A stretch of 64,000 nt of DNA from NCBI RefSeq assembly GCF_026013545.1, contig NZ_JAPDOG010000006.1, positions 145,219-209,218 of the forward strand, written 5' to 3'. Source of the stretch: Defluviimonas salinarum. Lineage in GTDB: Bacteria; Pseudomonadota; Alphaproteobacteria; Rhodobacterales; Rhodobacteraceae. The first letter of the stretch is position 1, and each line of letters opens with the position of its first letter. Made by a program: the position numbers and the translations under genes. A model generated the notes under the pieces. The model was not told the origin of the DNA and made no database searches. It saw only the letters and a program-made list of their open reading frames with translations. Positions 28,118 to 36,269 of the stretch are shown one piece after another.

Positions 28118-29338
28118 TCAGGCTCCGAAATCGTCGTTGAAGATGGCACTGTCCTCCACGCCCGCATCGGCGAGCATCGCGAGCACCGCCTTGATCATCA
28201 GCGGCGGGCCGCAAAGGTAGTATTCGCAGTCCTCCGGCGCGGGGTGATCCTTCAGCAGCCGCTCCTCGACGACATTGTGGACAAAGCCGGTGGCGCCCTG
28301 CCAGCCATCCTCCGGGCGCGGGTCGGACAGCGCGACCGTCCAGCGGAAATTGGCGTGCCTTTCGGCCAGCGCGTCGAACTCCTCGGCGTAGAACAGTTCG
28401 CCCCGGTTCCGCGCGCCGTACCAGAAGCTCATCCGCCGCTGCGTCCCCAACCGTTCCAGCTGGTCGAGGATGATCGCGCGCAAGGGCGCCATGCCGACCC
28501 CGCCGCCGATGAAGACCATCTCGCGATCGCTCTCCTGAGCGCGGAAGCTGCCGAAGGGACCGGCGATCTCGATCCGGTCGCCCGGCTTCACCGAGAAGAG
28601 GTAGGAGGACACCTTTCCCGGCGGCGCCTCCGGCTCATGCGGCGGCGGCAGCGCGAGGCGGATGTTGAAGACGACGCGCCCCGCCTCGCTGTCCTCAAGC
28701 CGGTTGGAGATCGAATAGGCCCGCATCTCGCTCTGCCGGCTCTCGGAGACGAGCGGACGGACCGCCCGCCAGGTCCGCTCGTGCTCCGCCGGCACGTCGA
28801 GCGCGTCGAACTGTAGCCGGTAGGGCGGCGCGGTGATCTGGAAGAAGCTCCCCGCAGGCAGCGCCGGCCGGGCGTCCTTGGGCAGCGCGATCACGAGTTC
28901 CCGGATGAACGGCGCGAGGAAGCGGGCGGAGTGCACCGTGCAGTCGAGGCTTTCGGCGCCGATCAGGCTCTCCGGCAGCTCCACCGCGACATCGCCGCGC
29001 AAGGTCACCTGGCAGGCCAGCCGCATCCCCTGCGCCAGCTCCGCCCGGCTCAGCCGCGCGGTCTCGGTCGGCAGCACCGTCCCGCCGCCCCCGGTCACCG
29101 TCACCCGGCAAAGCCCGCAGGTCCCGGCCCCGGCACAGGCCGAGGGCACGAGGATCCCGGCCTGCCCAAGCGCCGAGAGCAGCTTGTCGCCGGTCATGGC
29201 GGCGACGTTCTCGCGCCCATTGACGGTGATCGAGACCGGCTTCGCGGGCAGGAGCACCCGCCGCGCGGCCGTGACGACCGCCGTGAGGACAAGGACGATC
29301 GCGGTCAGGAGCATGCTGCCAAGGACGATCTCGGTCAT
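28118..29338 (-). CDS. nqrF: Na+-translocating NADH:quinone reductase subunit F
   Basis: 406 residues. An N-terminal membrane helix, then a [2Fe-2S] ferredoxin domain with [10 protein letters not shown] and a fourth Cys in RLACQV (about residues 68-112), then an FAD/NADH ferredoxin-reductase module: RAYSISN (FAD), [19 protein letters not shown] and [10 protein letters not shown], ending FNDDFGA. NqrF oxidises NADH and passes electrons to the membrane subunits. Normal length for the family. Its ATG overlaps the nqrE stop (ATGA). Confidence 0.97.
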   Translation of the reverse strand: MTEIVLGSMLLTAIVLVLTAVVTAARRVLLPAKPVSITVNGRENVAAMTGDKLLSALGQAGILVPSACAGAGTCGLCRVTVTGGGGTVLPTETARLSRAELAQGMRLACQVTLRGDVAVELPESLIGAESLDCTVHSARFLAPFIRELVIALPKDARPALPAGSFFQITAPPYRLQFDALDVPAEHERTWRAVRPLVSESRQSEMRAYSISNRLEDSEAGRVVFNIRLALPPPHEPEAPPGKVSSYLFSVKPGDRIEIAGPFGSFRAQESDREMVFIGGGVGMAPLRAIILDQLERLGTQRRMSFWYGARNRGELFYAEEFDALAERHANFRWTVALSDPRPEDGWQGATGFVHNVVEERLLKDHPAPEDCEYYLCGPPLMIKAVLAMLADAGVEDSAIFNDDFGA

Positions 29339-29937
29339 GGCCCGCCCGCCCCCGCCAGCGCCGAGACCCCCAGGGACATGAGCCCGGTCACGAGAAAGGC
29401 GCTGCCAAGCCCCTGCAGCCCCGCCGGCATGTCGCTGTAGCGCAGCCGCTCGCGGATCGCGGCGAAGGTCACGATCGCAAGCGCCCAGCCGACGCCGCTG
29501 CCGAAGCCGTAGACGACCGCCTCCGCGAAATCGTACCTGCGCTCGACCATGAAAAGACTGCCGCCGAGGATCGCGCAGTTCACCGTGATCAGCGGCAGGA
29601 AGATCCCGAGCGCGCGGTACAGCAGCGGCGCGAAGCGGTCGAGCGTCATTTCAAGCACCTGCACCGAGGCCGCGATCACGCCGATGAAGGTCACGAGCTT
29701 CAGGAACCCCAGATCGACCTCCGGCAGCCCCACCCAGCCCCAGGCGCCTTCGGACAGAAGCTGCGTCTGGATCAGGTTGTTCAGGGGCACCGTGATCGTC
29801 TGCACCACGATGACCGCAAGCCCCAGCCCCGCCGCCGTCTCCACCCGCTTCGACACCGCAAGGAAGGTGCAGATGCCGAGAAAGAACGACAGCGCGAGGT
29901 TCTCCTCGAAGATCGCCCTGAAGAGGAGTTCGGTCAT
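29335..29937 (-). CDS. nqrE: Na+-NQR subunit E
   Basis: 200-residue six-helix membrane protein. The two cysteines that with NqrD coordinate an intramembrane [2Fe-2S] cluster are present in [13 protein letters not shown] and [14 protein letters not shown]. Other family blocks: [37 protein letters not shown] and [13 protein letters not shown]. Coupled by ATGA overlaps to nqrD upstream and nqrF downstream. Confidence 0.97.
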   Translation of the reverse strand: MTELLFRAIFEENLALSFFLGICTFLAVSKRVETAAGLGLAVIVVQTITVPLNNLIQTQLLSEGAWGWVGLPEVDLGFLKLVTFIGVIAASVQVLEMTLDRFAPLLYRALGIFLPLITVNCAILGGSLFMVERRYDFAEAVVYGFGSGVGWALAIVTFAAIRERLRYSDMPAGLQGLGSAFLVTGLMSLGVSALAGAGGP

Positions 29938-30587
29938 CGCTCCTCCTCCGCCGCCTCGAGCCGGTAGTCCGGCGCCTCGGCCTGCGACCGGCGCAGGGCC
30001 CGGATCGCCCAGACCAGGAGCCCGAGGATGAAGAACGCCGCCGGCGCCCGCTGCATCAGTGCGAGCGGCTCGAACCAGCCGCCCTCCGCCACGGTCGCCA
30101 CGACCGGCCGGCCAAGGAGCGTGCCCGCGCCGAGAAGCTCGCGCAAAGTGCCGACGACGATCAGGACGAGGCTGTAGCCCAGACCGTTGCCGAAGGCGTC
30201 GGCGAGCGTCGGCAGGACCGGGTTCTTCATCGCGAAGCTCTCGGCCCGGCCAAGGACGAGACAGTTGGTGACGATCAGCCCGACGAAGACCGAGAGCCGC
30301 CGGCTCATCTCGAACGCGTAGGCGCGCAGGAGCCCGTCGATCACGATGACGAGCGAGGCAATGATCGTGATCTGGACGATCAGCCGCACCGAATGCGGAA
30401 TATGCCGGCGGATCAGGCTGATGAAGAGGCCCGAGAGGCACAGCACCACCGTCAGCGCCGCCGCCATCGTCAGCGCCGTGGCCAGAGTCGTCGTGACCGC
30501 GAGCGCCGAACAGATCCCGAGGATCTGCAACGTCACCGGGTTCTCGTCGATCAGCGGTCGGGTCAGGCGGTCGAGGAACGTGGCCAT
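29934..30587 (-). CDS. nqrD: Na+-NQR subunit D
   Basis: 217-residue six-helix membrane protein, partner of NqrE. Cluster cysteines lie in [13 protein letters not shown] and [27 protein letters not shown] near the start, [19 protein letters not shown] and [13 protein letters not shown] are conserved. One base separates it from the nqrC stop. Confidence 0.97.
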   Translation of the reverse strand: MATFLDRLTRPLIDENPVTLQILGICSALAVTTTLATALTMAAALTVVLCLSGLFISLIRRHIPHSVRLIVQITIIASLVIVIDGLLRAYAFEMSRRLSVFVGLIVTNCLVLGRAESFAMKNPVLPTLADAFGNGLGYSLVLIVVGTLRELLGAGTLLGRPVVATVAEGGWFEPLALMQRAPAAFFILGLLVWAIRALRRSQAEAPDYRLEAAEEER

Positions 30588-30588
30588 G

Positions 30589-31389
30589 TCACGAGCCCTC
30601 CCGCTTCAGCCGCTCGAGGAACGGCCCGAACCCGTGCGCACCGAGCCAGAAGGCCAGCATGTTGCCGACCCCGGCCCCGGTCCGGGTCGCGCCCGAGATC
30701 CCGTCGACCTCGTAGGGCTCTTTCGCCGGGGTCTGCACCACCCGGATCAGGATGCGCCCCGCCTCTTCCGCGATCCTCCGGCCGGTCCAGAGCGCCTGCC
30801 AGTCCGGCTCCTCGATCCGAGCGCCGAGACCGGGTGTCTCACCCTGCTCGACTATCGTCAGCGCGGCGATGGTGACGAGATCGGGCTCAAGCGCCAGGTA
30901 GGCGCGGATCAGCGACTGGTACCCCACGCCCGAGACCGGCAGCACGACAAGCGCGAGCCGCCCGTCGCGTTCGAGAAGATGGACCGGCGCAACGGTGGCG
31001 ATCCGTTTCAGCCCGGCCGGATCGGCCTCAGGCGGAAGCGCGATGCTGGTCGCGGGATCCTTCGCGGCGGCGACGGGATCAAAGCCCGCCGGATCGGTGG
31101 CGGTCTCGTAGTCGCCGGTCTCCAGCACCACGAGCCGCGTCTCGAGCGCATCGACACCGGCCTCCTCCATCAGCTCGCGCATCGCCGGAAGGGCCGCGAC
31201 CATCGCCGCGAGCCGCGCCTGCCGCTCGCGCTCGACATGCGCGTCCTGCACCGGCTTCAGGAGGACCGAGGCCGAGGAGACGACCAGCGCGCAGACGAGC
31301 GCGACGAGGAAGGTCACGCCGAAAGCCTTGCGCGGATCGGTGTTCGGCAGGCCGAGGAAGCGCCGCCAGAGACCCATGCGCTCAGACAT
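30589..31389 (-). CDS. nqrC: Na+-NQR subunit C (covalent FMN)
   Basis: 266-residue protein with one N-terminal membrane helix (FLVALVCALVVSSASVLL) and a periplasmic FMN domain. The covalent flavin attachment motif is intact: DGISGATRTGAGVGNML, where the Thr of SGAT carries FMN through a phosphoester. GYQSLIRAYLALEPD and VEQGETPGLGARI match the FMN-binding domain. The flavin transferase (ApbE) needed for attachment is not in this window. Its start overlaps the end of nqrB by 8 bases. Confidence 0.96.
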   Translation of the reverse strand: MSERMGLWRRFLGLPNTDPRKAFGVTFLVALVCALVVSSASVLLKPVQDAHVERERQARLAAMVAALPAMRELMEEAGVDALETRLVVLETGDYETATDPAGFDPVAAAKDPATSIALPPEADPAGLKRIATVAPVHLLERDGRLALVVLPVSGVGYQSLIRAYLALEPDLVTIAALTIVEQGETPGLGARIEEPDWQALWTGRRIAEEAGRILIRVVQTPAKEPYEVDGISGATRTGAGVGNMLAFWLGAHGFGPFLERLKREGS

Positions 31390-32158
31390 GCCGCCGCCTC
31401 CCGTCCCGGCGCCTGGCCAGGGCGCGGATCACCAGATGGTCGACCAGCGGGGCCGCGAGGCTCGCGAGCAAAGCGGCGAAGACGAGCGCGTTGACCGGCC
31501 CCATGTCGGCCAGAAGGACCACCAGCCCCCCGGCGATGAGCCCGTGAATCCAGCGCCCGGCCTGCGTCGCCGCCGCCGCGACCGGATCGGCGAGCAGGAA
31601 GACCGCGCCGAAACAAAGCGACACCGCTAGCGACGGGGCGGGCAAAGCGCCCGAGGCGAGAAGCGTGGCGAGGCAAAGTCCGAGCGCGAAGCCCGCGAGC
31701 AGCCGCCAGAAGACGAGCCCCGCCGCGAAAAGCAGCACCAGGCCGGGGACCGCTGCCGCCGCGACGGCGGGCTCGGCGCCGGCAAGCCCGGTTCCCGGAA
31801 AGGAGAAGGCGAGAAAGGCCAGCGCCGCGACCGCCGGGCTGAGGAACCCGAAGCCGCGTCCGCCGAAGACCTGTTCGCCTAAGACGACGCCGAAGCTCGC
31901 GGCCAGCGCCACCTGCCAGAGCGTCACGTCCGGTGGCACCGCCACCGCGAGGATCAGCCCGGTCGTGACGCTGTGCCAGGCAACGGGCGCGGCGCGGGCG
32001 CGGGCAAAGACGAGATCCCAGATCAGAGCGGTCAGGAGCGCGACCGCCAGCACCGCCGTCGCTCCAGCCCCCCGTGCGAACACCGCCACCGCGACCGGCG
32101 GCAGAAGGGCCGCCGCCTGCAGAAGCGTGACGCCCCCCGGAAAAGCGGCGCGGATCAT
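31382..32158 (-). CDS. nqrB: short NqrB/RnfD-family subunit lacking the covalent FMN motif
   Basis: 258-residue membrane protein in the nqrB position. Conserved blocks are present: VTTGLILAVAVPPDVTLWQ (about 64-82), FGVVLGEQVFGG (89-100), the FLSPAV equivalent of FxNPAL (105-110), then FLLADPVAAAATQAGRW and the C-terminal PVNALVFAALLASLAAPLVDH. However it is about 150 residues shorter than usual NqrB: about 100 residues are missing at the N-terminus, and the loop and helix that should contain DGYSGATxL, the FMN attachment site, are replaced by a plain hydrophobic stretch (about 121-140). The frame is intact and the ATG overlaps the nqrA stop, so this is not a recent truncation. Function of the resulting complex is open. 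Confidence 0.88.
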   Translation of the reverse strand: MIRAAFPGGVTLLQAAALLPPVAVAVFARGAGATAVLAVALLTALIWDLVFARARAAPVAWHSVTTGLILAVAVPPDVTLWQVALAASFGVVLGEQVFGGRGFGFLSPAVAALAFLAFSFPGTGLAGAEPAVAAAAVPGLVLLFAAGLVFWRLLAGFALGLCLATLLASGALPAPSLAVSLCFGAVFLLADPVAAAATQAGRWIHGLIAGGLVVLLADMGPVNALVFAALLASLAAPLVDHLVIRALARRRDGRRRHV

Positions 32159-33399
32159 GCCGCGCCCTCCATCCGGTCGAGAACCCGGCGCAGAAGCCGG
32201 CCGTAGTCGCTGCCGCTCGTGCAGAGATGAGTCAGCCGCGCGACATCCTCCTCGACAAGTCCGCGCGCCCCGAGCCGCTCCGCCGCCTCCACGTCGCCAA
32301 TCGCGAGCGCGCGCATCAGCGGCACCGGAGGGATCGCGACCGGCAGTGCGGTGTCGAGCGCGGCCCGGGGCAGGATCGGCTTGGGGCGCGGCTTGCCCCC
32401 GGCCGCGAGATGTTTCGCGAGCCGGTCGAAGAGCGATACCCGCCGCACCGGCACCAACGCCGCCTGCGTGTCATAGCGGCCGAGAAACCGTGCCTCGCGG
32501 CCCCCGATCCGGGCGCCGGAGACCAGACGGAAGGCCGCACCCGCATCGCCCGGCAGGTCCGCAAGGTCGCTCAACTCCGCCCCGAGCAGGGTCGGGAACA
32601 GGGCGGCCTCCCCGCGCCCGTCGTGAAACGCGATGACGCGCTGGCCGTGATAACGGCCGGTCCGCGCCAGCTCCCCCATCGCGACCACGTCCTGCCAGCC
32701 GACGGTCCAGACGCTGCCCCCCGGGGCCGGAGCGCCGAGCCGGGCGATGTGATGCGAACTGAGCCCCGCCGCCGCCGGATCGGGGAAATACACGGTGCAG
32801 ATGCGCTCGCGGCCGGGCGTCGCGAAGGCCGCGCCCCGGCGCTGGCAGACGAAGACCGCCCCCCCGGTCAGCTCGGCCACCATGTCGAGTCCGCGGTCGA
32901 AGCCCGGCCCCGCTTCGGCAAGGACCGCCTGCGGATCGGGCGCCCCGTCCCGATCGGGCATCGCGTTGACGAAGATCGCCTCCGGCACCTCGTCGGGTGC
33001 CGGGATGCGCCCGTAGGGCCGCCTGCGGAACGCCGGCCAGAGGCCGCCCGCAAGCAGCGCCGCACGGGCACCCCCAACCCGCACTTCCTTAGTCGGAGGA
33101 TCCCGCTCCGGCGCCGCATCGAGACGCACCACCAGCACCGACAACCTCCGCCCCGCGCCCAGCGCCACGGTTTCGACGATGCCGGACGCCGGTGCCACGA
33201 AGGCGACCTCGGGGTGATGGCGGTCGGTAAACAGCGCCTGCCCGGCCCTGACGCGGTCTCCCTCCGCGACCAGGAGAACGGGCCGCAGCCCCGGATAATC
33301 CGCGCCGACAAGCGCGACACGGTCCGGCCGCCGCAAGGCTCCGACCGGCCCCGCAGCAGGACGGATGCGCCGCTCCCGGATTGCGTTCAGTCCAATCAT
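32155..33399 (-). CDS. nqrA: Na+-NQR subunit A
   Basis: 414-residue soluble subunit, on the cytoplasmic side in known complexes. It begins MIGLNAIRERRIRPAAGPVG, the usual short strand before the lipoyl-like (barrel-sandwich) fold, then VGADYPGLRPVLLVAEGDRV, ALFTDRHHPEVAFVAPASGIV, and later AAGLSSHHIARLGAPAP and WTVGWQDVVAMGELARTGRYH. It has about 30 fewer residues than typical NqrA. First gene of nqrABCDEFM-CBS. An FNR-type box lies 55 bases upstream of its ATG at 33454-33467. Confidence 0.94.
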   Translation of the reverse strand: MIGLNAIRERRIRPAAGPVGALRRPDRVALVGADYPGLRPVLLVAEGDRVRAGQALFTDRHHPEVAFVAPASGIVETVALGAGRRLSVLVVRLDAAPERDPPTKEVRVGGARAALLAGGLWPAFRRRPYGRIPAPDEVPEAIFVNAMPDRDGAPDPQAVLAEAGPGFDRGLDMVAELTGGAVFVCQRRGAAFATPGRERICTVYFPDPAAAGLSSHHIARLGAPAPGGSVWTVGWQDVVAMGELARTGRYHGQRVIAFHDGRGEAALFPTLLGAELSDLADLPGDAGAAFRLVSGARIGGREARFLGRYDTQAALVPVRRVSLFDRLAKHLAAGGKPRPKPILPRAALDTALPVAIPPVPLMRALAIGDVEAAERLGARGLVEEDVARLTHLCTSGSDYGRLLRRVLDRMEGAA

Positions 33400-33453
33400 G
33401 TGCGGTCCAGATGGTTTCAGGCACGACCCTCCGACGCATGGCGCCCCTGCGCC

Positions 33454-33467
33454 TTGATCCGTGTCAA
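33454..33467. promoter_or_regulatory. FNR/FixK-type box between nqrA and pentaheme cytochrome
   Basis: TTGAT-CCGT-GTCAA matches the FNR/FixK consensus TTGAT-N4-ATCAA at 9 of 10 defined positions. It is centred about 61 bases from the nqrA start and 70 bases from the cytochrome start in the shared divergent promoter. An FNR-family regulator with a matching recognition helix is encoded 1.2 kb away. Confidence 0.65.
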
Positions 33468-33530
33468 CGAGCGCCCGCCGCCGATCCGGCAACATGGGGC
33501 GATCGGCCCGAGCACCGGAGGTTTCCCGAC

Positions 33531-34619
33531 ATGATCCCGTGGCACCTGACGCTGGCATTCACGCTTGTCTTCCTGTCCGGCCTCGGCGCGACCGCGCCGC
33601 TTGCCCAGGAAACGAACCCCGTCCTCCCCGATGTGGTCGAATCCTGGCTCGCCTCTCCCCATGCCGATCTAAGCTCGGAATCGTTCCGCCACTGGAACGA
33701 GGACGGCGCCGTGCCGCCGGGATGCGCCAACTGCCACACCAGCTCCGGGTTCCGCGATTTCCTCGGCGCCGACGGCAGCGAGGCCGGCGTCGTCGACCAC
33801 CCCGCGCTGACTGGATCCACCGTCGACTGCGCCGCCTGCCACAACCAGACGGCAACGGCGCTCGACCAGGTGACCTTCCCCTCCGGCGCGATCACCGAGG
33901 GGCTCGGCACGTCCGCCGTCTGCTGGGTCTGCCACCAGGGCCGGCAATCCTCGGTGAGCGTGGAAAGCGCGATCGCCGGGCTCGACGAGGACGCCGTCTC
34001 GCCCGATCTCGGCTTCATCAACGTGCATTACCGCGCCGCAGCCGCGAGCCTGATGGGCGCCGCGGCGCATGGCGGCTACGAGTACCCCGGCAAGACCTAC
34101 GCCAGCCGCTTCACCCATGTGCCTGGCTTCGACAACTGCACCGGCTGCCACGATCCCCACACCCTTGCCGTCAGCGCCGAGGGCTGCGTCGCCTGCCACA
34201 AGACCGCCGAGATCGCCGACATCCGCACCCATACCGGCGATTACGACGCCGACGGCGACGCCGCTGAAGGCGCCGCGCACGAAATCGCGGGGCTGCACGA
34301 CGCGCTCGGCCGGGCGATCGGCACCTATGCTGCCGAGGTCGCCGGCGCGCCCGTGGTCTACGCGCCCGACAGCTACCCTTATTTCTTCGCGGACCTGAAC
34401 GCCAACGGGCAGCCTGACGGCGACGAGGTCGGCTATCCGAACCGCTACCAGAGCTGGACGCCGCGCCTTCTGAAGGCGGCCTACAACTACCAGTTCGTTG
34501 CCAAGGATCCCGGCATCCACGCCCACAACCCGGCCTATGCCGCGCAGATCCTGATCGACAGCCTCGAAAGCCTCGGCGCGAAGGTCGAAACCGCGATCAA
34601 GCCCGCGACGCGGCCGTGA
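33531..34619 (+). CDS. exported pentaheme c-type cytochrome
   Basis: 362 residues with a signal peptide ending near APLAQ and five CXXCH heme sites: residues 65-69 (CANCH), 100-104 (CAACH), 131-135 (CWVCH), 203-207 (CTGCH) and 219-223 (CVACH). Additional histidines (for example H168, H180, H196, H210) could be distal ligands. The last 130 residues contain no heme site and end with a KDPGIHAHNPAYAAQIL segment often seen after heme clusters in periplasmic multiheme cytochromes. The ATG has GGAGG nine bases upstream. Divergent from nqrA and convergent with the FNR-type regulator. Periplasmic electron transfer is likely; the partner and substrate are unknown. Confidence 0.9.
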   Translation: MIPWHLTLAFTLVFLSGLGATAPLAQETNPVLPDVVESWLASPHADLSSESFRHWNEDGAVPPGCANCHTSSGFRDFLGADGSEAGVVDHPALTGSTVDCAACHNQTATALDQVTFPSGAITEGLGTSAVCWVCHQGRQSSVSVESAIAGLDEDAVSPDLGFINVHYRAAAASLMGAAAHGGYEYPGKTYASRFTHVPGFDNCTGCHDPHTLAVSAEGCVACHKTAEIADIRTHTGDYDADGDAAEGAAHEIAGLHDALGRAIGTYAAEVAGAPVVYAPDSYPYFFADLNANGQPDGDEVGYPNRYQSWTPRLLKAAYNYQFVAKDPGIHAHNPAYAAQILIDSLESLGAKVETAIKPATRP

Positions 34620-34637
34620 CGGTAGCCCTTGTTCCGG

Positions 34638-35339
34638 TCAGGCGCAGGCGCACAGCTCGGCATCGCCCTCGGCGAGGCACCGCAGGCAGTATTCATCCCG
34701 CACGACCATCGTGTTGGCATCGTCGAGCGCGATCACGTTTTGCGCCCGCAGTTGCGTGATCGACCGGCTCACGGTTTCGGGCGTGAGCCCAAGATAGTCG
34801 GCGATATCGGCGCGGTTCATTGGCAGCCGGATCAGCTGGAGCTCACCGACCGGCTCGCCGATCCGGTCGAGCAGGAGCACGAGAAACGCCGCGACCTTCT
34901 CGCTCGCAAGCCGCCGGCCGAAGATCAGGAAATGATCCTGCAGCATCCGGATCTCGTTGAGCGCAGCCTCCATCAGCCGCGCGCGCAGTTGCGGGTCCAT
35001 GCCGGACGGCTCCGAGATGTCGCAGCGGCGCGGCAGCACTTCGACCGGCGTGATCGCGTCGCATTCGGTCGTGTGACGCCCCTCGCAGGGCAACCCGATC
35101 ACGTCGCCCGGAAAGCCGAATGCGATGACCTGCCGCCGACCGTCCTTCTGCGTGCGCGTCAGGCGCAGGACGCCCGACTGGACCTTGTAGACGAAAGCCG
35201 CCCGATCCGATTCGAAGAAGAGATGCTGCCCGGGCGTCAGCCTGCGCGTCACCCCTTCGGCGCCCGCGCTCCGAGCCGGGCGGCGGCGCTGAACTGACGT
35301 CTTTTCCGTGCCGAGATCTGCCGGTGAAATTGCGTACAT
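34638..35339 (-). CDS. Crp/Fnr-family regulator with C-terminal cysteine cluster
   Basis: 233 residues: a cyclic-nucleotide-like sensor fold (about 30-115), a dimerisation helix (about 118-160) and a winged helix with NRADIADYLGLTPETVSRSI (about 175-194). The recognition helix E188-TV-S191-R192 is the ExxSR pattern that reads TTGAT half sites in FNR/FixK proteins. The N-terminal cysteines of classical FNR are absent. Instead the extreme C-terminus has C218, C221, C230 and C232 (CLRC...CAC), with C85, C93 and C106 in the sensor fold. This could be an Fe-S or redox thiol site. Ends 18 bases from the cytochrome gene. Probable controller of the FNR boxes at 33454 and 39099. Confidence 0.88.
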   Translation of the reverse strand: MYAISPADLGTEKTSVQRRRPARSAGAEGVTRRLTPGQHLFFESDRAAFVYKVQSGVLRLTRTQKDGRRQVIAFGFPGDVIGLPCEGRHTTECDAITPVEVLPRRCDISEPSGMDPQLRARLMEAALNEIRMLQDHFLIFGRRLASEKVAAFLVLLLDRIGEPVGELQLIRLPMNRADIADYLGLTPETVSRSITQLRAQNVIALDDANTMVVRDEYCLRCLAEGDAELCACA

Positions 35340-35522
35340 GGTCCCTCCCCCACGAAGGTGTGCGGACTGAGGGTGACACGCGACTGTCGCAGGAGTTCAT
35401 GCGCAAATGTATCAAATTGTACCCGCGCGGGACGGCCGGCATTTGCCAATTGATCCGCGACCAGAAAGCACTATCTTTCCGAAAGGGACCAGAAATCAGG
35501 AATATTTACCCAAGGATAGGGG

Positions 35523-36269
35523 ATGGTCGAGACGAACATACTCGTGGTCGAGGATGATGCCGGTGTGCGCAAACTTCTGCGCAGCTGTCTCGAATCCGAA
35601 GGCTACACTGTTCAGGAAGCCACCAGTGCAGCCGAGGTTCGCGCGGCCATGTCCCGCATCCGGGTGCATCTCATCACGCTCGATCTGAACCTCGACCGGG
35701 AAAGCGGCCTCGACATCGCGCAGGAGGTGCGCAAGGCCTCCGACGTTCCGATCATCATGGTGACGGCCAAGGACGATCTCATCGACCGCGTCGTCGGGCT
35801 CGAGATCGGGGCGGACGACTATGTGTCCAAGCCGTTCCACGTCCGGGAGCTTCTGGCGCGGGTGCACAGCGTGCTCAGGCGCAGCGGCGAGCGACCGGCA
35901 GAACCCGCCAAGGCCGCAGCCAACGCAAGCCGGGAGCTTTGCTTCGCGGGCTTCCGGGCGGTTCCCGACAAGCTCGAACTGACCGGTCCCGACGGGCAGA
36001 TCGTCGATCTGACCGCTGGCGATTACCGGCTCCTGACCGTGTTCCTCGAAAGCCCGCGCCGGGTGCTGTCGCGCGAGCAGATCATGGACATCCTGAACGG
36101 CCCCGGCTGGTCGCCCTACGACCGGACCATCGACAACCAGGTCGCGCGGCTGCGCAAGAAGATCGAGGCCGAGCCCGGCGCCCCGAAACTGATCAAGACC
36201 GTGCGCGGCGTGGGCTACATCTTCACGCCCGAGGTCACACTAACCGCCGGGGACGCCCGCCCGGCCTGA
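35523..36269 (+). CDS. OmpR-family response regulator
   Basis: 248 residues. Receiver: VVEDDAGVRKLLRS, phosphoacceptor Asp in LITLDLNLDRESG (about residue 54), VPIIMVTAKDD and YVSKPFHVRELL. Winged helix after a poorly conserved linker: VDLTAGDYRLLTVFLESPRR, VLSREQIMDIL, NQVARLRKKIEAEP and VRGVGYIFTPE. AAGGATAGGGG precedes the ATG. Divergent from the FNR-type regulator and convergent with the hybrid kinase, whose coding ends overlap by 30 bases. The kinase is a plausible partner. Confidence 0.93.
   Translation: MVETNILVVEDDAGVRKLLRSCLESEGYTVQEATSAAEVRAAMSRIRVHLITLDLNLDRESGLDIAQEVRKASDVPIIMVTAKDDLIDRVVGLEIGADDYVSKPFHVRELLARVHSVLRRSGERPAEPAKAAANASRELCFAGFRAVPDKLELTGPDGQIVDLTAGDYRLLTVFLESPRRVLSREQIMDILNGPGWSPYDRTIDNQVARLRKKIEAEPGAPKLIKTVRGVGYIFTPEVTLTAGDARPA

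Noticed and set aside
31382..32158. nqrB as a truncated pseudogene
   Set aside because: Intact frame, overlap with nqrA by ATGA and conserved C-terminal blocks show a complete short gene, not decay.
27519..33399. An apbE (FMN transferase) gene in the nqr operon
   Set aside because: No gene with ApbE features is present between the CBS gene and nqrA or nearby; it must lie elsewhere if NqrC is flavinylated.
35340..35522. TTGAT half site near 35453 in the regulator promoter
   Set aside because: Only one half matches the FNR consensus (about 7 of 10 overall), so I do not call it a box.
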